NCBI GenBank assembly: GCA_029204225.1
Contig: CM055095.1
Location: forward strand, 57,678,820-57,742,819
Length of the DNA: 64,000 nt
Direction: 5' to 3'
Source: Diphasiastrum complanatum
Taxonomy: Eukaryota; Streptophyta; Lycopodiopsida; Lycopodiales; Lycopodiaceae
Made by a program: the position numbers and the translations under genes. A model generated the notes under the pieces. The model searched no databases. It worked only from the letters and a program-made list of their open reading frames with translations, and was not told the DNA's origin. The first letter of the stretch is position 1; each line of letters starts with the position of its first letter. Below are positions 20,609 through 32,735 of this stretch, piece by piece.

Positions 20609-22319
20609 GCACTAATAATGTGATACCAAAGGACTTGTGCTTAAAGTGCCTTCTTGAATATCTATGTCCAATCTTCGTTTATGTTCTTTGTTGAATCTAG
20701 ACATGGAAGTTTTACAGTGTGCATGGTAGGTCTTATGAAGAAGATGATTTGTTTTTATTTTTATAACGGCATGGGTGGGGTTATTGTATAAACGAAGGTC
20801 CTTTTCTTTTCTACGGCCATTTAGAAGATGCATACTTAGAGAACTGTACAAAACTAACCTTATATTTTTGAAAATTGAAGTTGATTTATTCCCTTTTAAA
20901 GCTTTTCTTCACACTAAAAAGTTTAGATATGTTCTTGGTCTTAAGAGCCCTTCAATGACCGCTTTGAACAAACTGAATTGGATACCTCGTAATTGATTTC
21001 CTTTTTTGTTGTATGAAAAGGAACATTTTAAAGGAAAACATGGACATAATAGAAGGGAACATGGAAGAGGTGTGCAAAAGGCTTTCTTTGACAATTAGGA
21101 TGATTTGCTAGTAACTTCAATAAATAGGCCCATGCACAAAAATAAGACACCAAGGAGGGATGGATAATGGATTGCAAGGAGTTCTCTAGTGAAATTTGGG
21201 TCAATATGGAAGTGGGCATTGTAGGTTTAGCTAATAAATCATTGGAAGGACATGTTTTTTCTATTACACATGCTATCGATAGAATCAAAGTAAGACTTTA
21301 GTAGAATTCTCTTAAGCTCAATGTATCATGCAAGCTCCTATCCATGGTGATTGCCATAACTTGTCAATTGTAATGGAAAAATTTGGTTTCATTAGCATAT
21401 TATGCATAATAGTTAACAATTTTAACATTTTGGACAAGTATGCTTGGACACTTTTTTTAGTTGTGATATGGATAAAGCATTTGACCAAGGTTTATTACTA
21501 TTTCGCATAAGGACATGCTCTCATATTGGAATCCTTCAGAGATTGATGGATGAAATCCTTGTATGCTAATCATTCTTCACTCACATGAATATAAGGCCTC
21601 CCAAAGACTTGAGAGAGCAATTTGACAACGATGTTCACTATTGTCTTTATTATTTGTTACAATTGCAACTTCACTAAGAATAGGAGTGAAGTATGCTTGC
21701 TCCAAGGTATATTTATAGCCTTTAACTAGACTTATGTGGATATTTCAAGGCTTTCATGAAAGGTTAATGAATAAAAGCCTTGTATTCTAATTCTTCCTCA
21801 CATATGTAGGTATAAGGCTTTTGCTCTCCTCCCAAAGACTTGAAAGAGCAATTTTTTGAGGATGTACTCTATTGCCTTTACTATTTGATGGCAGCAACTT
21901 CACTAAGAAGAGGAGTTAAGTATGCTTACTACAAGCTATGTTTGGAGCTCTTTAACTACAATATGTGGATAATTCAATTTTTTTATAAAGTTAATATCAG
22001 TTCACATAATGGTTCAAAGGCATAAAAAAATATCTACTTTTTTCTTTGTTAGAATGTACTTTTTATTGAAGATTGGCTTTGAAATAGTGCAACATGACAC
22101 TATATTTCAATAAGTGCCCATCAAATTGATTGTGGATAGATCCATTGTTGATGCAAAGATGTGTGATTCACATGTTGGAATGATTATAGACCAAAATTTT
22201 CACCAAAGATATGTATGTAAAACTATAAATTACTATAAAACTATGAATTACTACAAATAGTTCATAGTGTAAAGTAGCATTTTACTCGAGTAATAAATCA
22301 CTGTTGTTTAGAATGAATG
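20609..22319. other. Non-coding DNA with one tandem duplication
   Basis: AT-rich; apart from the duplication at about 21536-21975 no structure or gene was recognised. Confidence 0.4.
21536..21975 (+). repeat. Diverged tandem duplication, about 220 bp, two copies
   Basis: Both copies share ccttgtat.ctaat.cttc, cccaaagacttga, gagcaattt, ttcactaagaa and gaagtatgctt. Copy 2 has an open frame (21840-22025) starting KEQFFEDVLYCLYYL that is broken in copy 1. The source protein was not recognised. Confidence 0.65.
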
Positions 22320-22940
22320 TGTCTAGGAACAGGCCATTCTAATATTGTCTTTATCTTTCTAGAATCCATTTGAATTCCCTTCTTAGAAATTATATGTCCT
22401 AAGAGCTGAATCTCCTCAAGGAAAAACATCTCACTATGGTTGCTATCACAAACAATATATTTTTCATCAAAATTCTAAGAAAAATGTTAACATGTTCTTT
22501 ATGCTCATCTTTGCTGAAGACCAAGACATCATTAAAAAAAGTACCAACAAACTTGTGATGAGGCCGGAAGACCATATCCGTCGTTTTATTGAAAGTAACA
22601 GGAGCATGAGTAAGTCCAAAAGGCATCACCATAAATTCACATGTCTTCAAGAAATTTGAAAGGCAGTTGTATGCACATCTTTTGGAACTACTCTGATCTG
22701 AAGGTAATGTGGCTAAATACACATGCACTTTTCAATTTATCAATGATATCATCAATTCTAGAGATAGAAAACTGAATCTTAACTATTAACCTATTCAGAG
22801 CTCTTTAGTTCATGCACATGCGTAAACTTCCATCTTTTTAGCAAGAAAAGCCAGAGAACAATATGGTGAACCACTAGGTCTAAATGGCCCCTTTGACAAT
22901 AAGCTCTCAATTTAGTAGCTTGATTTACCCATTAGTAATA
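22320..22940 (-). pseudogene. Gypsy reverse transcriptase remnant
   Basis: On the minus strand: KGPFRPSGSPY, KKDGSLRMCMN, a stop, RALNRLIVK, ISRIDDIIDKL, then CEFMVMPFGLTHAPVTF, FNDVLVFSKDEHKEHV and [17 protein letters not shown]. The order is that of gypsy RT motifs 1 to 6. The YxDD motif reads FFND (first Asp lost) and several stops and frameshifts occur. Gag, integrase and RNase H were not found. Confidence 0.8.
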
Positions 22941-23399
22941 ATGCTTTCTAGAACAATATCAATCAATATATGATCTTCTAATGTATGATCTAATCTTCTA
23001 GAAAATATAGCATTTTGACAATTTCTTTCAAAAACTAAGAGAGAAACTTTGTTGTCATAGAATATAACGTTTTTATCTTCTTAACATAAAGCAAATAAGA
23101 TCAAAGTAGTACTTTTAAAATTGGGTGTCCTATCACAAGATTCTTTTCCAAAGGAGATGAAATTGTAGGATTCAAAATCATTTCATTTTTCCAATAAGGA
23201 ATAGGAAAAAAACCATTCATAAGAATTAAAATATATAGCTTAGATTTTTGGAATTTTACAAGGATGCAAACGCGTTTTCTAATTAGAAAACATTTTTGAG
23301 AAAAATAACCACTCAATTCTTGGGAAAACTTGTATGTAAATGCATGGAATGATATGACAAGCATGCACACTCAGGAGTTCACAAAATCTTTTAAACCAA

Positions 23400-23411
23400 A
23401 GCTTTGATACC
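23400..23411 (-). other. Primer-binding-site-like sequence, minus strand
   Basis: The reverse complement reads TGGTATCAAAGC, initiator-Met type. If real, a minus-strand 5' LTR would start at about 23413 (tgagaacc..) and belong to the gypsy RT remnant at 22320-22940 with gag deleted. No second LTR copy was found. Confidence 0.45.
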
Positions 23412-24229
23412 AAACTGAGAACCACTCTTGACGTCATCCTTAATACATAAGAAAATTTGCACATGCAAACATTAATAAAAATTGTAAACTCATCAAATTG
23501 CAGAAATAAACATTGCATGAATCCTAGAACATGAAACATATATTACAAATTACCACATCTCTTCAATCATCAACACATGGAAACCATTGAGGGGTCACAA
23601 TCAAGACCTCCTTGACACACCCTCCTTTTTGTAAATATTCTTATGTTATACCAAATACTTAAGAAACACAGTTTAAACACCCGACCGGATCAATCACCAC
23701 AGCACAACGTCAAGTGCAACAAGACAAGACAACAGAATTGCTCTCCTCAAACTGTATATTCAACTGATAAGTAAGTACAAAGATAAGTTGCTTAAAAGCA
23801 CTCAAAGGGCTCGTAAAAGAAAGATGGCCCAATAACTCTAGAACTAAGCACACGTGGGTGCCGTCGAAATAAGAAAGCACTGTATAAGTCGATCATTGCT
23901 ATTTTAACTAAAATTTGGTCAAATGATCAATTTCTTCAAAGTAGTAGTTCTTTACTAGTTTTTTTTCGATATGAAACCTATAACTTGAAGTTAATTAGTG
24001 AGAGGAATGAAAAGAAGTAAGAAGGGTTTTAGAAAAAGAGAATAGGTTTTGGTAGAGGGAAAAAAATCCATGCTAGAGAGACCAAATGACAAGAGAGTGG
24101 TTCAGGAGAGTAGGTATTGTGAGAGAGAGCACAAGCTATGGAAAACATAGAACATAGAGAATTAAAAAGATAGTACTCTCCTTCTCAAAAAAGATTCTCA
24201 AAGCATGGAAGCTTGTCTTCAAGTGAAGA
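23412..24229. other. Non-coding, possible decayed LTR
   Basis: Follows the minus-strand primer site. No gene was recognised, and the LTR boundary could not be set. Confidence 0.3.
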
Positions 24230-24440
24230 TGGAAGCTCCCCAAGTCCAAGCCACTTCTCCAACTCCACATCACCTCTAACAATAGTATTTGGCGACCTAT
24301 TACATAGATTGTTAGCACATGTAAATGGCTTCTCTCTGAAATAGCTTAAAAAGAGATGCACCTAGTCTTAAAGCTTTAGCACCTTCACAATAACTTCTAT
24401 TGTTTCTCTCCGCCACTCCATTCCCATTAGAGGAGTTTTA
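24230..24440 (-). pseudogene. Copia integrase fragment
   Basis: Minus strand reads NGVAERNNRSYCEGAKALRL, then GASLFKLFQREAIYMC and stops. This is the region after the catalytic Glu of copia integrase (usually NGVAERKNRT...AKALR). It matches the integrase of the minus-strand copia near 37.6 kb well. About 60 residues remain. Confidence 0.75.
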
Positions 24441-24943
24441 AAAGACCATATGAGGAGTGCTAACTAGGAGAGAGAGTTTCTAGAGAGAGAAATGCTCAAG
24501 GTTGTTTGAATTTTTGGATCCTTTTCCTTTGTGGTTCTCTTTGCTAGAGAAGTTTGCCTCCTCATCTCTCTCATGCAAGGACAAAGATGGCAAAACTTTG
24601 GACTAGATTTGAATATTTATCTCCTAATCCATTAATAATGACTTGGACAAGCTCCTTGTCTTAGACTTTATCACCTCCTTGTTTAGTAATTTAACTCTTA
24701 GCACCTACTCTTGTGCATATTCATCACTTCTCATTGACTATTAAGAATGAAAACTTATTCACCTTTTTTAGGAAGGTCTCACTCATTCTCCTTATCACTC
24801 CATCTCCTTGAGGAATCTCCTCAAGAAGATGCATATCATACTTATTATGTCAAAGACACAAAATAGAAGGATCCCTATGAACAAGAAATTCCATAAGATA
24901 CCCATGGATTCTTGCACTAGCCACCCTTCTGCCATGTTGGCCT

Positions 24944-25001
<58 letters not shown>

Positions 25002-25395
25002 CTTTAGAAAGGTTTCCTTGCTGCGTCTCAGCTATTATTTTCTCTTTAATGTAGCATTCCCTTTTGCTCTTGCCCAAGTTTTAAGTGTGTTGTGAGTGAG
25101 GACTTTGCTATGTTGATTTTGTCTCATTTCTGAGGAAGGGCTCCACAATTGAGAGGATAGGGTAGGCTTGTCGGTAACTAAGCACTTGAAAGAGAGCTCA
25201 TCGAAGTGAGATGCCACAGCAGTGCTGTGCTTTTCCTATTTTGCTTGTCGTCATTGACATAGATTTTATATTTCTGTGGTTCTGAGTCAGAGGATGCACT
25301 TTCTGGTGGGCTAGATGAAAGAAGAATCTCCTTAAAAGTTCTATTCTTTTGGGGTTTAGCCTCTTCCCAATGACAAAATTTTCAGAATTCAAACG
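24441..25395. other. Non-coding with one microsatellite
   Basis: Contains the (AG)n tract at 24951-24997. No gene recognised. Confidence 0.4.
24951..24997. repeat. (AG)n microsatellite
   Basis: About 23 uninterrupted AG units. Confidence 0.95.
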
Positions 25396-26110
25396 TGTGG
25401 GGAATGTCCACAAGTGTGATGGATCTAATAAGCTTTATGATTAGCATAGTAACCTGATTCTAGATTGATTAGCAAGATCTAATACAGAAGTTATGGCTTA
25501 ACCACAATCTAGCATGCTAAGCATCAAAATATGATAGAAATGAATCAATAATGATCAAAAGTACAAGATATCAGTGTATTAGCATTAGCCTCAACACGAG
25601 TTAGAGAGAGAAAGATAGAGAGATAACAAGCAAAAATTGTGTGGATCCAAAATGGCATGAGATAGCTACAAAGCTTTGGTTCTTCGTCAAAATATATGAG
25701 GAGAGCTACACATATTTATGGAGTTTGAGGTAGCTCGAGGTAGAACCACATCCATCCATCAATTAATGACATCTAAAGTGAAAACTAGAGTCTATGTGAC
25801 ATTTGTCACTTCTCATGCATGAAACTCTACCAACTTTTTCCAAGTGTGCTAGTTCTAACTAGAAATGTACAAATCATCATGCATGTGTCCATTACACTTT
25901 GTGCATGCCTTGCATGTCACTATGGATCACTTTCAATTAATGCATGTGAATTGCCACGAGTTTCTACAAGCATAATTTTGCTAATTCTATGTCTAGAAAC
26001 TATATGCAAGTTGTACTCATCATTCTAGATATGACATATCCATGTAACTCGAGTTCTATCTAGGCCAAACTTGGCATTTTGCATTTATGAATAACATACT
26101 TGCATGGTAC
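25396..26110 (-). repeat. Copia LTR, same family as 40803-41636 (solo or orphan)
   Basis: Starts TGTGGGGAA and shows scattered strong similarity to the LTR at 40803-41636: catgcatgtgtccattac, gcatgccttgcatgtcac, cgagttagagagagaa and actttttccaa in the same order and spacing. No primer site or purine tract was recognised next to it. The right end is uncertain. Confidence 0.65.
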
Positions 26111-26418
26111 AATATTTGTAGCAAGCCTAAAGTCAAGATGGATTATTTTTCCATTTCAATCCCAAGAGCAGAGTGTAAAGTCACCACTTTTCAAAGTACT
26201 CAAGAAAGGTTGTAGGCTATTTTCTATTGTAGAATGGTGCATCTCTGTAGGGCAGTCTTTGTATTTCTTTTCCAAAATCCTTGGATTTCGAATCGGAAGG
26301 TTCCTTTTCTTTGTTGATCAAAGGGACGATTTTTTTTTTGAGAGGTGATGCTTGAATTTTGGAGACATCCTCGTAATTGACATGAGGAGTGATGGCGGAC
26401 AGGTGTTGAATGTTCATA

Positions 26419-26565
26419 GGCTCTGAACATCTGTGTTCAGAGCCATATTCAATTGGCCTTCAATTGAAGGGCCAATCAAGCCCGGCAGCAGGCCGTGTGC
26501 AGGCTTGCTACCATGTAAAAGCAGCCTTCAAAGCGAGGTGCGGGAAGGCTGACTGCTACACAGCC
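26419..26565. other. Row of consecutive hairpins
   Basis: Five inverted repeats in 147 bp: 26419-26428 with 26435-26444 (10-bp perfect stem, 6-nt loop); 26453-26463 with 26464-26475 (11 pairs, one bulge, no loop); 26477-26482 with 26502-26507, enclosing CGGC/GCCG; 26522-26528 with 26545-26551; 26547-26551 with 26561-26565 (overlapping the previous one, so they exclude each other). GC content is higher than around it. Function unknown. Confidence 0.7.
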
Positions 26566-26816
26566 GGCCACCTAATTCATAGATGCCAGGATTAGTATCT
26601 CCTACATATCAGGATCTATTTAGCTCCCCATTAATCCTCTCTTCATGTTCTTGAAGAGAATCCTCTTCAGTCGCTGCAAGGCAAGTAGCATCTGTCATGT
26701 GGACCGATTCTGTAGTGAGCAATTCTGTCAAGAGAGGTTGCTCATTTCCAGCTTGTCTTTCTTGACAGTCGCAAATATCATGTTCTGCTTCTGACCTGGA
26801 AAATGACTATCATGTT

Positions 26817-27235
26817 CTAATCCATCGTCGTTGATTGGAGCTGATACATTTTCCAACTATAGGTCTGAGCGTGTTGATAGCAGGCTTATTTTCTGACAGA
26901 ACATTCTCTGTAGGATTTGCAGCTGTGTCTATTCCATTTTCAATCCAAGGGACAGGTTCCTGTGTTGACTAATCCATCGTAATCTTCCTGGTCACACTTA
27001 TATCTGGCCCTAGTCCACTTTCCAATTGTAAGATAAGATTCAATGTTGACAAATCTGCAGAATTACACCTGACAGGATCTTTGTTGTGGCATTTGTGGTG
27101 TCTGGTCCATTGTATTTTCTCTGGTCACGCTAGTATCTGACCCTAGTCCGCTTTCCAGCTGTAAGACAGGATTCAATGCTGACAAATCCGATGAGTTGCT
27201 CCCTGACATGATCTTTGTTGTGGCGTTTGTATCTG
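26817..27235 (-). repeat. Diverged tandem repeats of about 130-150 bp
   Basis: Three units can be aligned by tccatcgt/tccattgt, ctggtcac.ct, ccctagtcc.ctttcca, gttgacaaatc/gctgacaaatc and gatctttgttgtggc.tttgt. The first unit is most diverged. The last two lie at about 26970-27097 and 27098-27235. Confidence 0.65.
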
Positions 27236-27716
27236 AAACTATTCCGTTTCTTCCCAACTGAGGGACAGTTCCTTGTGTTGTCTGGTCTAGAAAATTATCA
27301 CTGATTTCGCAAATGGTTTTGATTGCTCTTATTCCTTTGGATTCTTGCCAGGACAAGAGTTTTTTTCGAAATCAAGATTCTTCCCCATTGAGACATACTC
27401 GAATGGGTAAGGTAACCTTCCTTTGTTTCTTTTAGCTGGAGAGGGATGGAAATCACATATTTCAGTAGATAGAAGCATTTCTTGATTTGTGAGGTTCTTC
27501 TTAATCATTCACTGTGTTCAACTTCCCTTGTTGAGAGTAACAGATGATTAGCCTCTTGCTGAATCTGAGAGCATTACGAACCTGCGCTAAGACTGTAGTG
27601 TCCGTAACATCCATCAGCCCCTGTACAAATTCATTACTGACTTCAATCAGTAGCGTTGAGGGATCAATCATAAGCATGAACCCCAACCTGCATTGGTCAG
27701 CCAGCCATTTGTGCAA
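27063..27716 (-). pseudogene. Unidentified protein-coding remnant (two minus frames)
   Basis: Two open minus-strand frames, 27501-27716 (starts MHKWLADQCRLGFMLMIDPS) and 27063-27356 (starts MSWQESKGIRAIKTICEISD), are separated by stops. The first has ordered hydrophobic spacing like a folded domain; the second is Ser/Thr/Gln-rich and runs into the tandem repeats. I do not recognise the family. A real gene's last exon, a pseudogene or a retroelement gag end are all possible. Confidence 0.35.
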
Positions 27717-28036
27717 TATGTAGTTTATGTTATTAAAATATTATAACACTAATACTTTTGATTTGCCATAACTTTTTAATCATAACTCAAAAGTATTTCA
27801 TGTAACATATTATTGGAAAGCCCTTGTTGAGCGCTTTCCAATGCACCAAACTCCGCTAAATTCGGACTTACCACTACAAAGTTATGCCATTTTTAGTGTG
27901 GAATCAAAATGTGGACTCAAAAAGTTACGTTACGTAGATTTCAAATTTGAGTAATTTGATTGGTCCATGTGTAAGAAAAAATTGAGAAAAAAATATAAAA
28001 AGAATCTTTACAAAGGGTCTTTTTTGGATTTAGAAC
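27717..28036. other. AT-rich non-coding
   Basis: No gene. It contains an inverted repeat around ttggaaag and ctttccaa (27812-27840). Confidence 0.4.
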
Positions 28037-28480
28037 TCCTCTAATGAAACATGGACACTCACTGAGCTGCCAAAGGACCGGAAACCAATTCCATGCAAAT
28101 GGATCTTCAAGGCAAAGTACGATGCTGAAGGAAGACTAAATCGTTACAAGGCTAGGTTAGTATATTTCAGATCTGGATTACTCAGAAACCTTCAGCCCAG
28201 CTGTCAAACATCTTTTATTCGCCTACTCCTCTCCTTTGCAATCGCAGCAAATCTTGAAGTCCACCAGATGGATGTCCAGACCACTTTTCTCAATGGAACC
28301 ATCAAAGAGGAAATCTACATGATGCAGCCAGAGGGATACGAACTCAACGGCAAGCAATAACACCTTGTTTGCAAGATCAATGCAATTCTGATAGAGAATG
28401 GTTTTATTTAAAACTCTGCAGACTCGAATGTCTACTTCAAGTATGTATCAGATTACTTCATCATCATCACTCTCTTACCT
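28037..28480 (+). pseudogene. Copia RT fragment, same family as the copia at 46.5 kb
   Basis: Reads ETWTLTELPKDRKPIPCKWI, AKYDAEGRLNRYKARLV, then after frameshifts LEVHQMDVQTTFLNGTIKEE and DSNVYFKYVSDYFIIITL. It is closely similar to 49570-50070. The segment corresponding to YGLKQ is deleted, and the sequence stops just before the YVDD motif at a junction with a minus-strand copia. Confidence 0.85.
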
Positions 28481-28950
28481 TTCTCATCATATGTGAGCCT
28501 TGAAGGCATTTGTCTTTCCCTTGATGTTCTCCTTGGTTTTTGACTTGATGAAGGTCCATCATCATCACCATCTAAAGTAGGATCCTTTACATCAACATCA
28601 AGAATGTTAGATCCATCCACATCATCATCAATAATGCTTGAAGATACTTTTGGAATGTTCTCCTCATCAAAGATGACATCTCTACCAATAATCACCTTAT
28701 TGGTAGAAGGAATGCAAACCTTGTAGGCTTTACTCACCTCACTATATCCAAGAAAGTTGACACTTGACCTCCTCTTGAATAGCATCTCAAAAGGTGTCCT
28801 TCCATCCAAAATAGCACTCGGCCACCTATTGCAAAAGAAATTAGCACACAACAAAGCTTGATCCCAAACTGGCTTATCAAGGTTAGCACTGGACCTCATG
28901 GCTTTGGCACTTTCACATAAAGTCATATTCTTCCTCTCGGCCACTCCATT
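28481..28950 (-). pseudogene. Copia integrase C-terminal fragment, opposite strand
   Basis: An open minus-strand frame (28453-28944) reads MAERKNMTLCESAKAMRSSA, RTPFEMLFKRRSSVNFLGYS, KAYKVCIPSTNKVIIGRDVI, then an acidic linker and RRTSRERQMPSRLTY. This is the copia integrase C-terminus and the start of the integrase-RT linker. The block between FEMLF and FLGYS is shortened. It belongs to the lineage of the copia at 36.4-40.4 kb. Confidence 0.85.
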
Positions 28951-30109
28951 GAAAATTAGTGTAGGAACTCAAGCTACCACTATATATGATTATATATCCT
29001 TTGCACACATGAATTTTGAGAGTTAATCAAATTTTTGTCTTGCAAAATTTTGGTCTATTCTCTCTCTACCCAAGAGCTTGGTTGTTTTCTCTCTCTACTT
29101 GAGAGCTAGGTGCTTATTTGGCTCTTTCGTAATGAGACCCAACTTCTTAAGTTCTTGGCTAACCACTCTAATGTTGGCCCTCTCTATACAATTAGTGCTC
29201 ATGGGTCTTCACACTCTACACAAACATTGCTCTTGGCCCTCTCACAATTCATAGGTGCTAACAAGAAAGATTTTTTCAATTACAAATGAGTTTTCCTTGC
29301 CATGAAGGAGACTAATTTTTATTTTAAGAAATGATAAAAAAAACAAAAAACACTGAGGAAAATCAAGCTTGTCAAACCTCATATCTTTGCTATGACAATA
29401 CTCTGGCAAGCCATTTATGGGAAAGCCAATTATCATGGTATTGTTTCCAAACATTGCCTCCTTTGTAACAACTTCAAGAAATATATCTAGAATTTGTTTA
29501 AAAACTGCCAACTGCATCATTGGAAAGAAGCCATCAACACTTTTGAAACACATTCTCATATTATTCACAACCAATCTCAATCTTGAGGTTTTGATCTCAA
29601 TGAGATTGCTCTTCCACCACAAGAATTGAAAAAGCGTATGAAATATATTTGGGCTTATTTATTGTTTATAGGAACAATAAAGTTTGTAATGTCAGTGTGG
29701 TACTTCTTAGACAAAATGTTGTTCTTTTGGTCTCTTTTAAAATCTATAAAATTTCTCAATTGTCCCAACAATTACTTGTGTGTAGACTTGTAAAAAGTAC
29801 TTGATAAAATCAATTTTTTGAGAAACAAAAAAAGGAATTCTTTTGGTTATAAGAGGTACATGGGATATAGCTTATTTAAAAAGAGTATTTTGGGCTCTTT
29901 TTTGTGATATGTTCACTAAAGTGTGTTGTTTATACCCCTTTCGCATTTTGGAGATGGAATAGTTGGTTTCTTGTGAACTTTTCTGATACTTTACCATATA
30001 AATAATTCCATGTGCTCGTGTCTAAAAAGAATGGCTTCTAAGAGATTTCACTAGCTAGTAGTTCTATTTATGTTTGTAGGCTAGAAATATGTTTAATGGT
30101 GATATTATG
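28951..30109. other. No recognisable gene
   Basis: AT-rich. A 126-codon minus-strand open frame (29242-29622) resembles nothing I know and has no supporting context. Short ctctctct-rich patches occur near 29060-29110. Confidence 0.35.
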
Positions 30110-30410
30110 TTCTAAAAGAATGGTTGTAGTTTATTTGGTATTGATGACAACAGATGGTTGCTTCATTATCCTAATTATATATGTAGGCTAATTATGAGTG
30201 GAAAACGGATATTGAATTTGGAAGAGAATATATTTGTTAAGGGTCTAAAATATTTGGTCAGTAAATCACTCACTCAAAAAAAAACAAATGTTTCTTGTTT
30301 GAAAAAGTTCGTAAGATTTGTGTTGCCCAAAGTAATAAATTTAATGAAAGCTTGGTTATTGCAAGCCAAGGATTATTGGAATTGGGCACACATTTTGTGG
30401 TGATTGTGAG
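30110..30410 (+). pseudogene. Decayed copia gag-pre-integrase region
   Basis: A frame reading LLHYPNYICRLIMSGK, ENIFVKGLKYLV, KTNVSCLKK and KAWLLQAKDYWNWAHILW follows the spacing of the copia pre-integrase and integrase start (usually LWHRRLGHxN...LVKGLP...CxxC...PLELxHxDLxG). Key His and Cys residues are mostly lost, so the call is tentative. Confidence 0.4.
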
Positions 30411-32231
30411 TTGATAATGACACATGTTGCCCCTTGTGTTGTTGTCATCAAACCGAGTTGCAAAATTTTAGGCTAGTAGGAGAGCTTATCTGAAGTTAAA
30501 ATATTAGGTTTATGCATCTTTTTGTGTCAAATGATTTGATTTGATTGATACATCAATATCTAAATTCAAAAGGGAAGTTTTCTTTAGGTTTATGGAGAAA
30601 GGAAAAATCTAGGTATTTTATTTTTAATATAGATACAAGAGAATGAAATTATGATGTCTTTTGTTGTTACCCTGTTAAATTATCAAGATTATATAGTACG
30701 ACTAAACTATGTGTCATTCTCAAGTTAAACAATATTTCAAACTTTACAGTGAGCTTTAGTGCACACAAAATTGTTTGTATATTCATATACACCATTTTTT
30801 TTCTATGCACTAGATGTCCTAAATCATATATTTCATCAATCTACATTGCATATTGCATCATGGGACCACTAAAAATCATGTACCAAAGGAATCTTTTTGT
30901 ACACGCTTAAAGATATGCTTATAAGACACTTTGGCTTCTTGTGAGGTGTAAAGGTTTGTCAATATTTACATCTTCAAGTTGTTTGTCATATAACATGTGA
31001 GCATTGACACGTAGTACAGTGAACCCACTACATGGACCAAAGAATGAGGTAAAAAATAATGACTAGAAGACTTTCTCATGACATGATTTTTTGTCAGCGT
31101 CATTTGGTTGTCTAGATATGTTTGTACTAAAATCCATATGTCATTCATCTTTATATTATTTTATTTGTACTTTGTAAAATGATGAAAGCTTAACTAGTGT
31201 TCAATCTATGTGATAGTAATGATGTCTTCCTTGATTGTTTTTTCTATTACATACAATTGCGCATCATCATACAATGAGCTTATAAAAAGTGACACATTTT
31301 TTGTGCATTGCTTAGATTGAAAGACTAGTCAACGTGCATAACTCGCTTTCTTCCATTGTACTTTGTGAGAATATTTATATCTATTTCACACTTTCTTGGA
31401 AAATTTTAGTAAGATATAAGTAATCTATGGGGATGAGTTGACCTTAAAGTTTTTATGGAATAACTTTATATACTTTTATCTCCTAGCATGTGATATAGTG
31501 GACATGTTATGAAAAAAATTCCTTGATATGTATGTCCATGTACATGTATATATGAGAAACATTATCATTACTATGGCTTGCTCTCATGCCTTGATATAGC
31601 AATTTAGGCACGTTTTAGACAAAAATAATAATTTTTGATTTCTTATCTACATAGTAAAGCAAAGTGCAAGAAAGATCCATCCAATAGCAAAAGTAAACTT
31701 CATGATATGGGACAAAAGAATAAAAAATGCCTAATTGTATGCATTCCAAATAACCATTATTAAATTCAAACAAAAAAAATCAAGAGTAATTAACTTACTA
31801 TGTATCATAAATTTGTTTGTGTTTATCCATGTCTATACCCCCTATCAAGATACACACTCAGCATTATTTATATTACAAAAGTTCCACTCCCTTTTTAATT
31901 TAATTTTTCGTTTTGGATAATAGACATGTCTATGGCTTTTATTATGTTATATCTAAACTAGGAAACTAAATTATGCAACAACAATTATTGTTATGCAAGA
32001 TAAGAGACAAATTCTTCAAGAAATTCTTTATATACTTTACACATAAATCTCTCCTTTAAATGAATACCTTTTAGCTACACTTTATGTTGTGCAAAGAGAG
32101 CACTATGTTTTTCATCAATCCAGAAAAATGACATAATTGGAATAAGGGTGAAAGGGGATGCCAATCTAGAATTGCCAACTTTGTGTAGGATTTTTTCTTC
32201 TCAAATAATTTACTATTGATTGAGAACTTTT
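30411..32231. other. AT-rich DNA without recognisable gene
   Basis: No coding, RNA-gene or LTR signal recognised on either strand over 1.8 kb. Confidence 0.4.
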
Positions 32232-32735
32232 TGTGAGAAATTGTCAAAAAAATTGACCAATCTAGCTTGATTAAACGAGTGTGAATTTGTACATAGGTGG
32301 GTCCCACACGTATGAATCCATGTTGCCACATGTGTAGGCTACCCTAGAGAGGTTAGATATCATTCACAGAATTAGTTAGGTTTGTTTGGTCATAATTCCT
32401 AAATTATAGGGCCAAACTCCTTGAATCATGGAAGTGGTTGATTTACTAGCCACCAACTTGGCAAACTCTAGGGTCGGGTAAAATTGACAAATTAGGGCAA
32501 AAATGGTCAAGTTAGGAGAAATGGATTTTCACCTAACTTGAGGTGGGGAAGAGATTTTGTACATACAATCCATTTCTCCATAGTAATGCCTTCGAATTTT
32601 TGGGAGCAAATTGGCAATCTTGACTTCTTCACTATGATCCTTGTATTTTTTGTGATCCAAATGATAAGATAACTTGTTCTCTGATAATTTCTAATTTTAG
32701 GCCGTACTAGAGGCCGTACCACACATGTGGGGGTC
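32232..32735 (+). repeat. Partial LTR of copia A1
   Basis: TGTGAGAAATTG.. aligns with 33509-34060 (shared caatctagcttgat, gtgggtcccacac, aggccgtact). The LTR's last part is missing. Confidence 0.75.

Noticed and set aside
29242-29622. 126-codon minus-strand gene
   Set aside because: No recognisable motif, AT-rich context, no neighbouring exon; kept only as a remark.
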